The notes beneath the pieces are model-generated. The model was not told where the DNA came from. It did not search any database and worked only from the letters and a program-made list of their open reading frames with translations. A DNA stretch of 64,000 nt from the NCBI RefSeq assembly GCF_963678635.1, contig NC_087067.1, positions 18,049,639 through 18,113,638 of the forward strand. The letters are read 5' to 3'. The first letter of the stretch is position 1. Each line of letters begins with the position of its first letter. Both the position numbers and the translations under genes were made by a program. This DNA is from Symsagittifera roscoffensis. Its lineage: Eukaryota > Xenacoelomorpha > Acoela > Convolutidae. Shown in pieces: positions 1 to 12,839 of the stretch.

Positions 1-1398
1 CTGTGCCAAGTAGCACAGAATGTTCCGACCATAACAGAAAAAATTCAAATTAATCTCGTTTTTTCTGGATCTGAACGAGAAAGTACAACTACGGTATATC
101 CCACCTTCATAGTAAAATTTGCAAATTGCATAACATTTTTTGTAGAAAAACTAAAAAACATTGCTGTATGTTTAAAGCTTGAAAAAACAAACAACTTTTA
201 TTCAGTAAAAAAGGCACACATCAGCTGATGTAGACGGCCTTAAATAAGCATAAATGAGCCTGCTCGCTCGCTTTATTAGCTCGAACTTCGACCAAATATC
301 AAAAACTTCAAACTAGTTTAACTCGAAACTGAACAAAAATTTTCAAAATTTTTTAATGTCGTTCGAATCACGACTGAAAGGGCTTCAATATTACTAGAAT
401 GGCTCCAATATCACTCAAAAGGCTTTACTATCTCTCGCGATATATCACTTCTTTCGATTATTATAAAAAACACTGAAACACACCCGAACACGAAGTTTTT
501 ACAAATTTCAATGGTCGGACCTTAATAGATGATGATAGAATTTATGAACACTTCTAACCACCTTAAAATTCGCCGTTTTAGATCAATTGGCTAGTTTTTG
601 TACTAATGTCTGACAGATTAGATACCCAATTTATACTGAAACCATGCATTGCAATCATTCAAATTAGGATTGAACTTTCAAGAAAGATCTTTTACCATTT
701 GTGAAATTTGATCTACCTATGAACAAGTTTATTCACTGAGACAAGTTTAACTACGCATAAACCAGCGCAAAACACACAAAAAGGAAGCTTTGAAAAATTT
801 CGGACAAACAAACAGCAAAAAAAAAGTTTTCTTTCATGGATTCCGACTACGGGTTTCAACCGACTGACCTCTAGACTTCGAGTCCACCGCCTCAGCGGCT
901 GCCACATCTGGACTTCGATTGAAAAGAGAACACAGACACCACAAGCGTGTGAGCAAAAAACTTCAAGCAGCCGTAAGTGAAAATTACATCCTATATGAAC
1001 TTGCAAATTGTTAAAAGAAAACGGTTTATTCTGAGCAGGTGTTAGTTTTCTCAATCTGATTGGCTTGATTACCAACCATCTGACGCTCTCTTTAATTTCC
1101 TCCGCGTTTACTTTTCCCTAATTAATGAAATTCCAATGGTTTTTGACTTGGTGAAACGATGAAGGACTAGTGTTAGAAACTTCGGTTACCATGATGATAT
1201 CTGATCTTTAAAAACTAATTAAAAATCGGTACTTTATGTGATTCTAATCGAGTCTGAATAGGCGATGACATAATACGATACTACAAAAACCCACCTCGAA
1301 CATAATTTCGCCTTCCTATTTCATAAAACGTTGGTAACGAAAATCACGTCCTACATTAAGAAAGCTTCGAAAATAAGCGCATAAAAAGATCAACTTAC
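1..1398. other. AT-rich non-coding stretch, no supported gene
   Basis: No reading frame here has a recognisable domain or convincing splice context. The minus-strand gene whose last visible exon ends at 1399 has a clean donor there (AAAG then GTAAGT), so at least one more exon should lie below 1399 or beyond the left edge. I could not pick one with confidence. The left edge (1-18) is a short perfect hairpin, CTGTGC-caagta-GCACAG, whose relative lies near 10.57 kb. Confidence 0.5.
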
Positions 1399-3213
1399 CT
1401 TTAATGCATTGGTCAAGTTTGGTTGCGACGTGGAACACACACGCGTATTATCAATTTGAATTCCAGGACTAGCAAAACGCATGCCCATTCCAGAACTACT
1501 CCCAGAAGCCCCCTGTCCGAAAAGTGCAGCTGAGGGCATCTGCATTCCAATCATTGCCGGAGGCACGCTAGGAGATGAGATAGACGCTGTTGTCGGAAAG
1601 TTTCCCAGATTTCCCATTGCTCCTAGCCCTAACCCGTTTAAACTACTGAGAGGATTGAATGATGGCATCATAGACATCTGGGGGGAAAGATTTAATCCGC
1701 CAGGCCGTGGGATACTTGATGGCTGGATATTTTGCATTGGATGCATAGAAGCAGCCGTACCAGGTCCTCCAAATGAAAGGGAGGCCATTGACGCAGTCAT
1801 GGGCGTCTGAGTCATCATGGGGTTCTGCATAGAAAACATTCCTGGGGCTGGAGACATTGCAGGTAGATGTGGAGCCATATTCAGACCTGATAAAAATTAT
1901 CTATTTATGTTTGCTAGAATAACGCTTCAATTAATTTAATTCATTAATTGATTCGCAAGAATGACACATAAGTCTCATAATAGATTTGAGACACCTTGTA
2001 TATTGATTCACAAAAACCACTTAGTTTTTGAAGAATCAGCGCTATAAAAATTCTTCATAAATAAGACCTAAATACTATTACAAAAAAAACGTTTTGTCGC
2101 TACTATTGTTTAGGGCCTATAACCGTTATTTTATGTTCTTAATAATAGCTAGATAGACTTCTTTCCTCACCATTGGATGCCGAGAGCAGAATTTGCTGCT
2201 GTTGTTGAATGATGTCTTTCAGTGTGTCTCTCTCGATAAGCCTCCTCTGCTGCTCGGCTATTTTAGAAAGCTGCTCCTTGAACTGATCCTCTTGATGACG
2301 CATATCCTGTTGTAGCTGGGCCTGCATTCTCTTCTGTTCATTTAGAAGACTGGCAAGTGTAGACGAAAGATGCGGATCGTTCCCTAAATGAAATCAATTT
2401 TCATCAAAAATTAAGGACTATGATTTTTTAGTACAGATATTTATTTTTTTGGCTGTTTCAAAAAGTATTCAGCTACCATTTCGCAGCAAAGATGATCAAC
2501 TTTACCTTGAATAGTTACTGTTGACGACAAAGAATCGTCCTGTAAACTCCGCCCGCCTCCTATTGTAGCCCCAGAAACCTCAATTGAATCACCAAACTGA
2601 ACACTTCTTCGACGATCTTCAAGTCTGTCGCGAGATCTCTCAACATTTTCCTCGATGCTATCTCGCTCAGTTGATATATGAACATCAGGAATTGCGCTTT
2701 GATTTCGAACTGGATCCGGTTCCCGATGCTGTCGACTTCTGAGGTTGTTCGGGTTGAATCCGGTGACTTGATGCCAGTCAAAACCAGCAGGCATCAACTG
2801 CTGTCGTCTTTCTTTCAGACTCTTTCTCGGAGGTCTGAGGGCTAAAAATTAAATTCACTGATAGCAAATAAGCGAAGTTTGGTATGACAAGACTCGCATG
2901 AATTTACAAATTTCATAAAATACCCAAAAATTTGGTGAACACGTTTTTTGAAATATCGTCAGAAAACAATTACTGAAATAATTACGTTATCGAGACGTTC
3001 AAACAGAAACTTGAGTTTCTGGAAATATTTAGTGTGATTGCGCGCAATTAAAATTTAAATAATCTCACGTTTAATATCTTGCGAATTGATCCAATCCCTC
3101 AATTTCAGAATTTCTTCCCGAGTATCTTCTCGAGGTAAGTTTATTGGGTGCGAAATGCTGGCTTTTTGCACATTCTTCAGCTCTTCAAGCAATGCAAGGA
3201 CATCTGTTTCCAT
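1399..3213 (-). CDS. Unrecognised four-exon gene: coiled coil plus Met/Pro/Ser-rich tail (3' end not found)
   Basis: Exons on the minus strand are 3213-3069 (from the ATG; the exon itself starts at 3220 after a TTTTCAG acceptor), 2841-2506, 2383-2171 and 1886-1399. All introns are GT-AG (donors GTGAGA, GTAAAG, GTGAGG, GTAAGT). The phases 1, 1 and 1 match across every junction and give 394 codons without a stop. Residues 1-48 are acidic and helical (METDVLALLEELKNVQ). Residues 49-160 are basic then polar, with a PAGFDWHQVTGFNPNN stretch. Residues about 165-230 form a Gln-rich coiled coil. Residues 232-394 are rich in Met, Pro, Ser and Gly and look disordered. The exon before 3220 is probably 5' UTR. 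I do not recognise the family. The protein could be a trafficking or transcription adaptor, but nothing visible decides. The exon model is well supported; the function is unknown. Confidence 0.75.
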
Positions 3214-3990
3214 TGCCGATCTGAAAAGAAAACATCACATCAATTTGTATCTTCTGATTCTAACTCAAATTCAGCTCAGCAGAAATAGGAATACAAAACT
3301 TTTCACGTGAATAATGCAATTTTGAGATCAATTTCTTTGTTTTGACACGAAAACGCACATTCTGATCGTAAGCGACCTTGATAAAAAATTCACAGACAAA
3401 ATTTGGCAAAAAAAGAACATCAAGACCAGTAAAACTTCAAATTGCTTGATTGCTGAAAGAGCATACAGAAACAGAGGCGAACAATTCGCTAAGAAAAGAG
3501 GAAAGAAATGATCAATGCAATTCAAGGAACATGAAGACATAAGCAATATATGATTATATATCATGATCAAGACTCAAGCTAAAGGCCCCACAAAAAAAAA
3601 GAGAGAATGGTCTCAGGACAAAAAATAACTGCCCACAGAAGATAATAAATGAGTTCCCAGAAACATAAACGCTCAGATGCACAGCCTTTTTAAAATCTTG
3701 ACAGTTGAATCTTCGTTTGCGCCAAAACCGAAACCACCAGCAATGTCACTACAACCAATAAAACCGAACACTTATATTGAAAACTAATTCAGACGGTACT
3801 GGATTATAACTCGCATTTAATAATGAACTTAGTAACCCACAACTTTGTTCCGGTGGTTCTTAGAATGAGGGAAAGACCTAAAATGTAGCCTGGACAATTT
3901 ACCAGTCAACTTTGAGTACTTCAAAGAAAACTGTTAAGGGGTTCAAGTCATACTAAAGCCCTTCCAGTCGTAATTCAGATTCTAAAATAA

Positions 3991-4206
3991 AATTCGGCTC
4001 TTTTTTCCTACCCCCCCTCCCCACCTCACATATACATCAATTTTATGTTGTAACGAGGGGTTTTACAAGGTTAAGTATGAATACCAAATATGTTTGTCAT
4101 AGCCTAATCCGCATACCAAATTTTGTAACAATCGGATGATGTGAACAAAATTTTACAATTAAAAATTCGCTGGTGGGGGGGGGGAAAGGAAAAAGAGCCT
4201 AAAATT
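3991..4206. repeat. Inverted repeat with ~35-bp arms (possible MITE)
   Basis: The arm at 3991-4025 (AATTCGGCTCTTTTTTCC followed by a C-rich run ending CCACC) is the imperfect reverse complement of 4172-4206 (GGTGG, G-run, GGAAAAAGAGCC, TAAAATT). About 145 bp separate the arms. This could be a small foldback element. I cannot define a target-site duplication, so the call is tentative. Confidence 0.4.
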
Positions 4207-4726
4207 CAAAAAATATTGAAATCGCACATGAGAATGAAATCATACCTCATAAGCCAATTTTTCAATGGAAACAACCAACATCACGGAGAACGGCTGTTGT
4301 ATCCCTGCTTAAAAACTACATAATTTCTTGCTATTTTTCTGGTCTGTGTAACATTGCAGCACCCTTAAGCAATGAATGTGGGCCTCGAAATTCCGATTGC
4401 GAGGCGGAGACGTGGCCATTTCTTTGCCGCTCCTCAATGTTTTTCTATATATCAAAAAAATTACCTTATAAAACTCGGTAACTCGTGTATTGCGTCAGAA
4501 AACAAAGTTCTAATGGGAATTTTTTTTATCCATGGTCCCTGGATTAGTTGTTCTTTCGCATTCGAATATATAAGATCAAAAGGGCTGCTAATAAAACCAA
4601 CAAAGTACTTTTTCAAAAAATATAGATTGCTAGTATTTAAGGAATATATAGCTTATTTAATTTCTGAGTGTGCATGTAGATAATTAACCCTCAATACTCA
4701 CATAACGGAACCCAAACGGGTATACA

Positions 4727-5026
4727 CAGGGGCGGACTTAGGGGAGGGGGGCGGACGCCTTCCCCTTAGGGATTCGACCCACTGCCGACCCAGAGGGTCC
4801 CCCCTTTGGTACTTTTAAGAAATCCATTTTGGTCGACGACCCTAAAATTTATATACTAATTTCGAGGGGGGCGCGCGCGCCGAAAAAACGCGATTTTTTG
4901 TCAAAATTTTCCAAAAAGTGCCTAAAAACGCCTTTTCCAGACTGCTTTTTCAAAATTAAAAAATTATAAAAATCCGCCACCCCCCCCCCCCCCCCTCCCC
5001 TCGAGAAAATCCTAGATCCGCCCCTG
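4727..5026. mobile_element. hAT-superfamily MITE, 300 bp, with 8-bp target-site duplication
   Basis: The terminal inverted repeats begin CAGGGGCGGA on the left (4727) and end TCCGCCCCTG on the right (5026). The flanks are perfect 8-bp duplications, GGTATACA at 4719-4726 and 5027-5034. An 8-bp duplication and a CAGGGG terminus are hallmarks of hAT elements. The interior is non-coding and includes a GC-rich tract (gcgcgcgcgc) and a run of 15 or more Cs. The short minus-strand reading frame across it (GGSRIFSRGG-type peptide) is translated MITE, a common false protein in invertebrate annotations. The element sits inside an older dispersed repeat, an empty copy of which lies near 6.54 kb. Confidence 0.93.
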
Positions 5027-5550
5027 GGTATACACGACATTACACTGATTCAAGTTCAAAATTAGTGAGTAGCAGATAATTACTTTTCATTTCTACAATG
5101 AACTAATTTAATGAAGTAGCAAACAAACACGCTTGAAAAACTCACTTGCGAAACAAACTCAAAAAGCAGCGCAAACTAACAGACTGGAAAAGAAAGCCAC
5201 TAAATCACAATAAATCACAAAAAAAAGAAAAAAACTTCAAATGACCCCAACTTAAAATTATTGCCTGGAATCGTGCTGTATTTGCGGAAAACACATCCAG
5301 AAACACAATCGACGGCATTTCAAGAAAATTCAGAAGCAATTAACCAGCGACAACTGAGCCGACAAAACTTTGAACTATAAATTCTATTCTACGCCCTATG
5401 CCGTAAAATACAAACCGAAATCATTTAAGCCGAAGATAGTTTTCAAGCGAAAAACATAACAGCAAAATATACGAAGACACGGCTATTAAAATTAAAAATT
5501 GCAGGATTTATTGAAAACACTGAAAGCAACTACATTGAAAATTGCGTATC

Positions 5551-5730
5551 AAAAAATCAATTCTACGATGTGGCAACTAAGCCGACAAAACATAAGCAAA
5601 CAAACTATTGGCCGACATTTTTTGAAACATTTCATGCTGGAAAAAAGTTCCTGATCAGATTCGAACCCACGACCTTAGCCGTCCCAGGCTTACACTTCAC
5701 CTCCAAGTTAAGTGCCGGAAACGCATAAAA
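5551..5730 (-). repeat. tRNA-like SINE copy A
   Basis: Read on the minus strand, the unit starts with a tRNA-like head that contains a B-box match (GGTTCGAATC, around 5654-5663). It continues into a tail containing GTCGGCCAATAGTTTG and GTCGGCTTAGTTGCCACA. The same head and tail in the same order occur at 14.15-14.35 kb. The A box is degenerate and the anticodon arm is imperfect, so I do not call it a tRNA gene. Confidence 0.6.
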
Positions 5731-6497
5731 AATTGATAGCACTTGCTAATCGCAAGCGTATTTATTATAATCTGATGGTTTTTTATCTGCAGTCTTGTTC
5801 AATTAGATTTTAAAAAATGTCGTGTTATTTTTCCTATTCAATTTCAATGTATTTGTTGACAGTTGAAACATATGTACTGCTTGCCTAGCGAGTGACTTCT
5901 GTACCTATGTAAGGGCACATTCCATAAGGCGCAATTTTTTTTATAGAGCATGACCTAATTTTATACCTGAAAAAATCCTTAGTCCAGTCTTTAACTGCCT
6001 CGATAGCAGCTCCCTTTTAATGAAGTTCAACAAATTTTACAAAATCTTTAAGGACGAATTAGGCTTTTAACATTAATTTGATTGATCGGTTCATAACTAC
6101 AACTTTTTCTCGAGTTAGAATTTGGGACTTTTGTAGGGTCGAATGTTCATTTAAAAAATCAAAATAACTTGATTTAGTTCAAGCAAAATCAATTTCTGAG
6201 TCCCTATAAAGCACTACTATACTAGAAATCTTTCACGTTCCATATGAAAACAACAAGTTTTAACAACAACTGAAATTGTTTGACGGAGTTGAAGTTGCAA
6301 TAAATTCATACTTTTTCAAATTTGGAATCTGCTCTTAACAGAAAGTTCATAAAATTTTTAGATGATGTATCAAGACTGCATTTTTAAATCACTATCTCAA
6401 GCACGGTATCAAAAAAATTTGAACAGCGCTTCGAATCACAGCTACAAAGTTTTAAAGTGAGAAAACTTTTTTGGTTCCATGTCGTTTTTTCACTGCT

Positions 6498-6592
6498 AAC
6501 TTTCACCCTCAAAACTCACATAAGGGAACACGAACGGGCGGGTATATACGACATTAAACTGACTCAAAATCAAATTTGCCGAGAAGCGGGTA
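6498..6592. repeat. Dispersed repeat copy that preserves the empty hAT insertion site
   Basis: The stretch from CCCTCAAAACTCACATAAGG through GGGTATATACGACATTA and ACTGACTCAA matches the two flanks of the 4727-5026 MITE. There the same words surround the insertion (CTCACATAACGG on the left, GGTATACACGACATTACACTGATTCAA on the right). Here there is one copy of the target octamer (GGTATATA) and no insertion. Confidence 0.7.
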
Positions 6593-8667
6593 AACTCTAG
6601 AAATTGATCACTAACTTTAAATCACTATCTCATGGACAGTATCAAAATAATAAGCATTAACTTCCAATAAAAAACTTGCATATTTAGGAGAGATTTTTTC
6701 GGGTTCAATATTGCCGTGTTTCTTTTTAGAATTACAATACTACAACCAAAACAAAACAGATGAGTAAACACCTAAAAGCGAAAAGAAAATGATAGTTACT
6801 ACATTCAACTAAGTTCAGATAAAATTTTGATGTGGTTTCTGAAATTAATTAGTTGCCTTACTTCTTGTCTCAGTATTGACTCCATTGTAAAAAAAAACAT
6901 TCAGCGCCGCAAAATCGGGACCCGTATTCTAACAATTTAGTATTGAGCATAAGCAAAAATAATTTAGTTTGAGTTTCACAAATAAAGAAGCTTCCTTTTG
7001 CAAACATTTAAAAAGACAGAGTATATAGAAATGATGCCAATGTCAGAACTAAAACATTTAAATTATCAGTCATACATTTAAATTATCAAAACACAAGACT
7101 ATTAATCGACAACAAGTCGATTGATAAGTAACATGATAACACGAAAATTTGACCGATAAATTAAGTTCCAAACTTTTGAAGATCTTTTACCATTATAAAA
7201 AGTCGCTGAAAAAGCAACATGACATGACTTTACTTAGCTGTCAAAAAATAAATTCAATTAACAATTTAGTTTTCAATTATTCGCCTTTCTTTTCAGCAAG
7301 GCGCACAACATTTTACAGTAAGATGGACTGCGTTACATTCGCAACGCATCATTCCCGAAGCCATTCGTATTCTGAAAAAATGGCTGAAATGGGTGATTTT
7401 TTTGTGTACGGTTTTGAAACAGACTTGATCAAATTTTATTAACTACTTTCCATTCAAATCTCTTCTGTTATTGACCTTCTTTGCACTATTAAGTAAAATT
7501 TATGACCAAACTTAATCAATTATGAAAATATAAATTCTGATCCAAAGAAAAAGTATGTTGATGGTACATCTTCTATTCAAAACTCAAAAAGAAAGGCAGC
7601 GTTTTCCCAAGAGAGCTGCTGAAACAAGGTAAACTTTATTTTATTGCATGGAAAGTGTTAAAATCTAGAGCTTGTCCTTGCTCGACAAAAAGAAACTTTC
7701 CTTACCTGTCAGAGAAGATATGTGGATTTTACAAATTTTCGATAAACACACTTCGGAAAATTTTTTGAGCACAAAACTTGATGAATAGTGTGATCTATAG
7801 CTTGACTAAGGATTTATTACTATTAAAGGTTACGCTTCTCCAACTTTGAGGTGACAAAGCGCTCCAATATGCAACTACTTGCTGCAATTTTTGCATGTTC
7901 TACAGATACTAAAACGTCGAATCTGACCATGTAATCAACTGAAGTATTACGAAAACTAGGTATTTCGAGTAAGATTTTTTGATGGCTTGAATCGAATCAC
8001 GAAAACTTCAAGACTTCAAGCAGGATATTCAAGCGATGAAATCAAGAACGTCGTTGAAAACTTTTGTAGCTTGCCAATGGCTGAGACTGAATCAATGAAA
8101 ATGAAGTAAGTACTTTTGATGCCTGAATTTGATTCGCAGAATCTGTTGAAGTAGATTACGATTCGAGTAAGAAAAATTCAATGAGTTTGAACTATTTTTC
8201 TTCGATCTCAACCTATTAACTCAAACTTCCTCATAGAGGCGAGAGAAGCTTAAAGACAAGAAATTTTAAGGATACGCGTTCATTCCGATCTAAGCTTTCT
8301 TTTTTCTTTTTCTTTCCTTAATTTCTTTTTCTTTCAAATTGTGTCATTTTAATGCGTGTTGTGATGAGATCTAAAAAATACTTTGGTTTATTAGATAGTT
8401 AAAGTACATCCAGCATGCTCGATAATAGTTTTCCTCGAAATATGAAACAAAAATCATTCCCATGAAGGCACAAAAATATACATGGACATATACATACATT
8501 TTTGAAAAAAAAAGACAGCAAAAACAACAGAAGACTCATCGTTAAAAATCGGTATAACCAGCTATCAATCTATGAAATTTGGAGATTTGAACTGGTTCGC
8601 AAAACGAAATCTTCTTTGATAAGCAAGGTTTCGAACTGTTTTGAAGCTTGAACTGGTTTGCGAACTT

Positions 8668-8971
8668 CAAGCTTTTCGAAGCAAGCTATCAAGCAATAAA
8701 ACTTTGAAAATTTTTTATAAATTAGCTTTTCCAAAGCAAAATAACAACTGATAAAACTTTTAAAAAAAACAGCGAGTTGCGAAAATCTAAGACCCATTGA
8801 ATTAATTACAATTGAATGTCCGAGGACTGCAAGCTTTTCGAAGCAAGCTATCAAGCAAAAAAACTTTGAAATATTTTAAGAAATTAGCTTGTCCAAAGCA
8901 AAATAACAACTGATAAAACTTTTAAAAAAACAGCGAGTTGCGAAAATCTAAGACCCATTGAATTAATTACA
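8668..8971. repeat. Tandem duplication, two ~142-bp units
   Basis: 8668-8810 and 8830-8971 are about 93% identical. Both begin CAAGCTTTTCGAAGCAAGC and end GACCCATTGAATTAATTAC, with a 19-bp spacer. The AAGCAAGCTATCAAGC core resembles words in the irregular array at 18.3-18.8 kb, so both may come from one repeat family. Confidence 0.8.
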
Positions 8972-9429
8972 CAGAGGCGAAGCTGCACTTGGCAAACACA
9001 AGCAGAAAGACGCCAAAAAGTAGCTTTGAAGGGGTCACAAAAAACAATAAGCTTTTGAAAAAGAAAAAAAAACTCTACGTACGGGAACTGAACTTCAATC
9101 CTCTGACATTCAAGTTTTCCAGTTGACTGCCCTTTAGGATATGTGCCATTAGAGCTAGTAAAATCCAAAGACAAACAAAAACGAGGCAAAAGAGAGCAGC
9201 AAAAAGCACGAAAACAAAATTTCGCGCGTCAAAAATTGGAATAGAATAAAACTTAGGCAACCGAACGAACTTTGCATGTAATAAATTGGAAATTATAAGG
9301 CCAAATTGTTTCTAAACAATGCAATGATAATTTCTGATAGAGATTTTATTAATGGACAATTGAACGAAATGAATAACTTTTTGGATTCATTTGATGAATA
9401 ATAAACTATTTACTTGTAAACTTTCAGAG

Positions 9430-9875
9430 CACATGGCCAACTGTCAGTTAGAAAAGAGTAGTTAACGCAAAGAAACAGAAAACGGAATTGTTTTTTGGAA
9501 AAACTTTAACGTGCGAAATTTCAAGTAAAAAATGTATGCTCTTAAATCTCTTTGAATTTCACGTACCATTTGTTTCATCCTTTTTTTATTGAAACAACTT
9601 AACTTGAAAACGCTGGAGCAATAGATAAAATTTTTATATCGTTGGGTAATCTGATAATTATTTTCATTTTCGAAATTAGAGGCTGATCGAGACTTTTCAA
9701 GACCTTTACATTTTTGCTGTTCGATAGTGAAGTTTGACTTCCTTTCAATAAAGGAAAAAACTGCTCTTTAAAAGAAATCAAAGGCCAAACCGCGAAAAAT
9801 CAGAACTGAACAAAATCATTAAGACCCATATAAGAATACTCACTAAAATCATTACTCTTAATAACCAATTCGATC
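9430..9875. repeat. Dispersed repeat, copy 1
   Basis: It shares ordered blocks with 14590-15045: a stretch around CTCTTTGAATTTC, then GAAAACTGGA-like text followed by TAAAGTTTTTAT, then an end block reading AAGACCCATATAAGA and CATTACTCTTA. A third, shorter relative spans about 10.60-10.80 kb (GAAAACGCTGGATCAGAAGG, TTTATTCCGC). The family and boundaries are unknown. Confidence 0.5.
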
Positions 9876-10572
9876 CCCTTTTGAAAAGTGGCACAATTTC
9901 TTTAGCAACAATCTTTGCGACTTACGTTAGGAAAAAAGTAGCTTCAAATTCTATTTTCAAAATTCTTTTCAAACCTTTTGGTCGTTTGTACATTCTGGGC
10001 TATTTGAGCCTTTCGACAACTTCGAGATACCTATCTGAAATTTTTCAGAAAAATTACTTTCTGCATCTAAAAACATTTCTGCATTAGACCATGACTTTTT
10101 ATGTCTGAGCGAAATTTTTGCAACTCTATAACTTAAATCGGTTGATTACCTGTTAATTTTTTCAAGCACGCTATAACATCAAAAAGCTTTTGACTGAAAC
10201 ATAAAAATGGAATCAATTTGAAGTGATTTGCAAAACGATGTATCTTGAAATTTGACCTTGACCTGTCCAAGGCGCTTTAGCTTGAAATTTTTATGTTTAA
10301 TTTCCAATCGATTTCTTAAGCGTTACGAGTGGTCGAAGATACACGTTTAACCAGTGACTTGAAGTCTTTGATTATACAGTAATAAACGACAAACGAACTA
10401 GGTGACATCTCATCATTAAGCATCAAGGCGAAAAGAGGGTAACGTCTCTTTTTATCCCACTCTGCAAGCCCAGTTGAGACGAGCAATTCAAAAAAAGTAA
10501 AAGCAATATTCGAAGAGAGTCGCGGATGTTATCGAAGGATTGAATACAGTTCGAAACAAGAATAGCCTATTT

Positions 10573-10598
10573 CGGTGCAAGTAGCACCGAATGTTCCG
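10573..10598. other. Short hairpin with conserved 3' tag, relative of the window's left end
   Basis: CGGTGC-aagta-GCACCG (10573-10589) is followed by AATGTTCCG. At 1-27 the window has CTGTGC-caagta-GCACAG followed by the same AATGTTCCG. The stems differ at one pair, and both sides of the pair have changed. I cannot assign the hairpin to a known element. Confidence 0.5.
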
Positions 10599-12839
10599 TG
10601 AGTAAATTTGAATAAGTTAAAAAAACTGAAAACAAACAGCAAATGAAAACATAGCCAACAGAAAGTTGAGAACGATTCATGAATGCAAATAGAAAAAAAA
10701 TTTATATATTTGGTAAATTTGAAAACGCTGGATCAGAAGGTACTTCTTTATTCCGCTGCGAATTCTACAATTTATAATCCACTTTCAAAGCCGTCAGTCA
10801 ATTTACATTTTTCGCAATTTGCTTCTTGATAATTGAAGAGCCTAATTACTCTTCCATTTTCTAATGGCAAACGAAATCAACTAAGGAAAAAACCGAGAAA
10901 AACTGCGCAAAAAATTAGGCTGGACAATTTCTATAAATTTTTCATTCAAAAGCATGGCCCAAACTCTGCGTTTATCTATACTAAGCTTGACTTCGTTTAT
11001 CACTTTGATTATCTCTTTAGTTCAATAAACCATTATTTTGATTCTCGATAAGCAAACCAAACGACGAAACAAAAAAAATGAACTAGCTGAAAGGACTTTT
11101 GAGCTGCGCAATTTTGTCAGAACAGGTCTTTAGAATAGTCCAATTTTGTCAAAACTGTCCTAATTGGAAAAAAAATGCGAGCCGTAAACCATTCACTTTA
11201 CCAGAGAGAAAATAGACAGTTTGAGTTGACTTTCAAAAACTACTTTTCCAGAAACGCTTTGAAGTTGTTTGTTGAAACTTTTTTAAATGTTTCTTAAAAC
11301 ATTACAATATTACGGTTGCATATAAAAAAAACTGGGAAAAAATGAAAAAAAAAGACTTTGAATCAATCAATATACAAAAATTATGGCAGGAAACTTTCAA
11401 AAAAATTATAGGTAACCGTCACAGCGCCTTGCATGAACCAGGCAATGTATTTAAGTAATAAAACTAGAAAATAACAAATGTTTCAACACAGGCGGATGAA
11501 GAAAAAAATGTTGATATTTTGACTCGTTTAGAAATCTTGTTAAAATACCATACCACACAGCAACCTAGGTTAATTGAGATGTGTAGCAAAGAAAAACAGG
11601 AACAAATTTTCTATGGTTGCTAATATTTTATTGTATGACTGTTAAATAAACAAAAACACCGAAAAAACAAAAGCATCTAAACGTCAACAACTCGCAGCAA
11701 GAAACATTTCAACCCCTATACGCTGTGCAATAAACAATTTTCTAACAACAATTGAAGAAAACTGTTTTAATTGACCGTTGAAAATTAAACATTTCGAACC
11801 CCGTGAAAATTTTATCCACCAAAAGTGTGCGCGGTACAGATTTAAGTTGCGGAAACCAAGCAAAATAGGCTCAGACTCTTAAATCACTACGTTCATTACT
11901 CAATAACCAACCCGTTCTCGGTGTGAAAAGTGGCAAAACCTAATTACCGCCAATATTTAGGTTAGGGAGTAGCGTTGTAGTATCAAACGACGCTCCACTT
12001 TTGATAAAGAACAGAAATTACTATTTTTACAAAGTGTTCTGAGTGACCTTAAGATGCGAAAGCTGTCAAAAATGGATCAATTGATCTTTTTAATAATATA
12101 CTTATTGTATCGAACTTTCTTAGGAGCTATAGCGTAAGGTCCGAATTGGACTTTTGCGGGCCAGTTTTGCCCAACTCGAAGAAAACTCGCAAGGATATCG
12201 CATAAGGTATCATACAATAGCTCTTTTGGTCGCGATTCATTTTCTAAATACAAGGAAAAAATTTTCCAGTGTCGAGAAAAAGTTGCCTGCATTTTCCCAT
12301 GTTATAGACAAAACTTGAGAGGCTTCGTCAATCCTCCTATTCAGAACTTTGGTAAGAAAAAACAGTTATTAGAAAAAAACATAAGTATAAAGAAGTAGCA
12401 GTTCAGAAATCATACAGGCTTCACATTGCACTAGCCGAAACAGTTCAACATGGGGGCCAGTTTTTTAAAACAATTTATAACACTTGCGATACAACAAACA
12501 TTAATCGAAAAAAAAATAAATGTTGAAAAAAAAACAAGATGAACCAAAAATTTCAGAAGTCTCGATAAAAAACAACTAGGAGCCCAGCTAAAGCTAGATA
12601 TAGGTGTTTGATATTAAATGAATTTGTTATACCGATGCGGCACGAAAAGTGTGATTACAAAAATTGCACTTTGCCCAAAACCGTAGTTGATTTTCTACTA
12701 AAATAGCAGGAGTAAGAAACTGAAAACAACTCTCATACAAAAAATTAAGGCGTCGTCGCTTCTGCATGAAAAACTAACGCAAGCGGATCTTTAAATTGAA
12801 CTTTTTATCTCTCATTTGATCGTGCAAATTATAAGAGTT

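Noticed and set aside
713..1075. 120-codon minus-strand frame
   Set aside because: No domain, biased composition, no splice continuity that I could confirm with the 1399 donor; probably chance.
4849..5040. Gly-rich small protein frame (GGSRIFSRGG type)
   Set aside because: It is the translated interior and end of the hAT MITE at 4727-5026.
5640..5725. Possible tRNA gene on the minus strand
   Set aside because: The B box is good but the A box, acceptor stem and anticodon arm are not; the repeat structure at 14.2 kb shows it is a SINE.
10573..10598. Helitron 3' end hairpin
   Set aside because: No CTRR end after the hairpin and no TC 5' end found.
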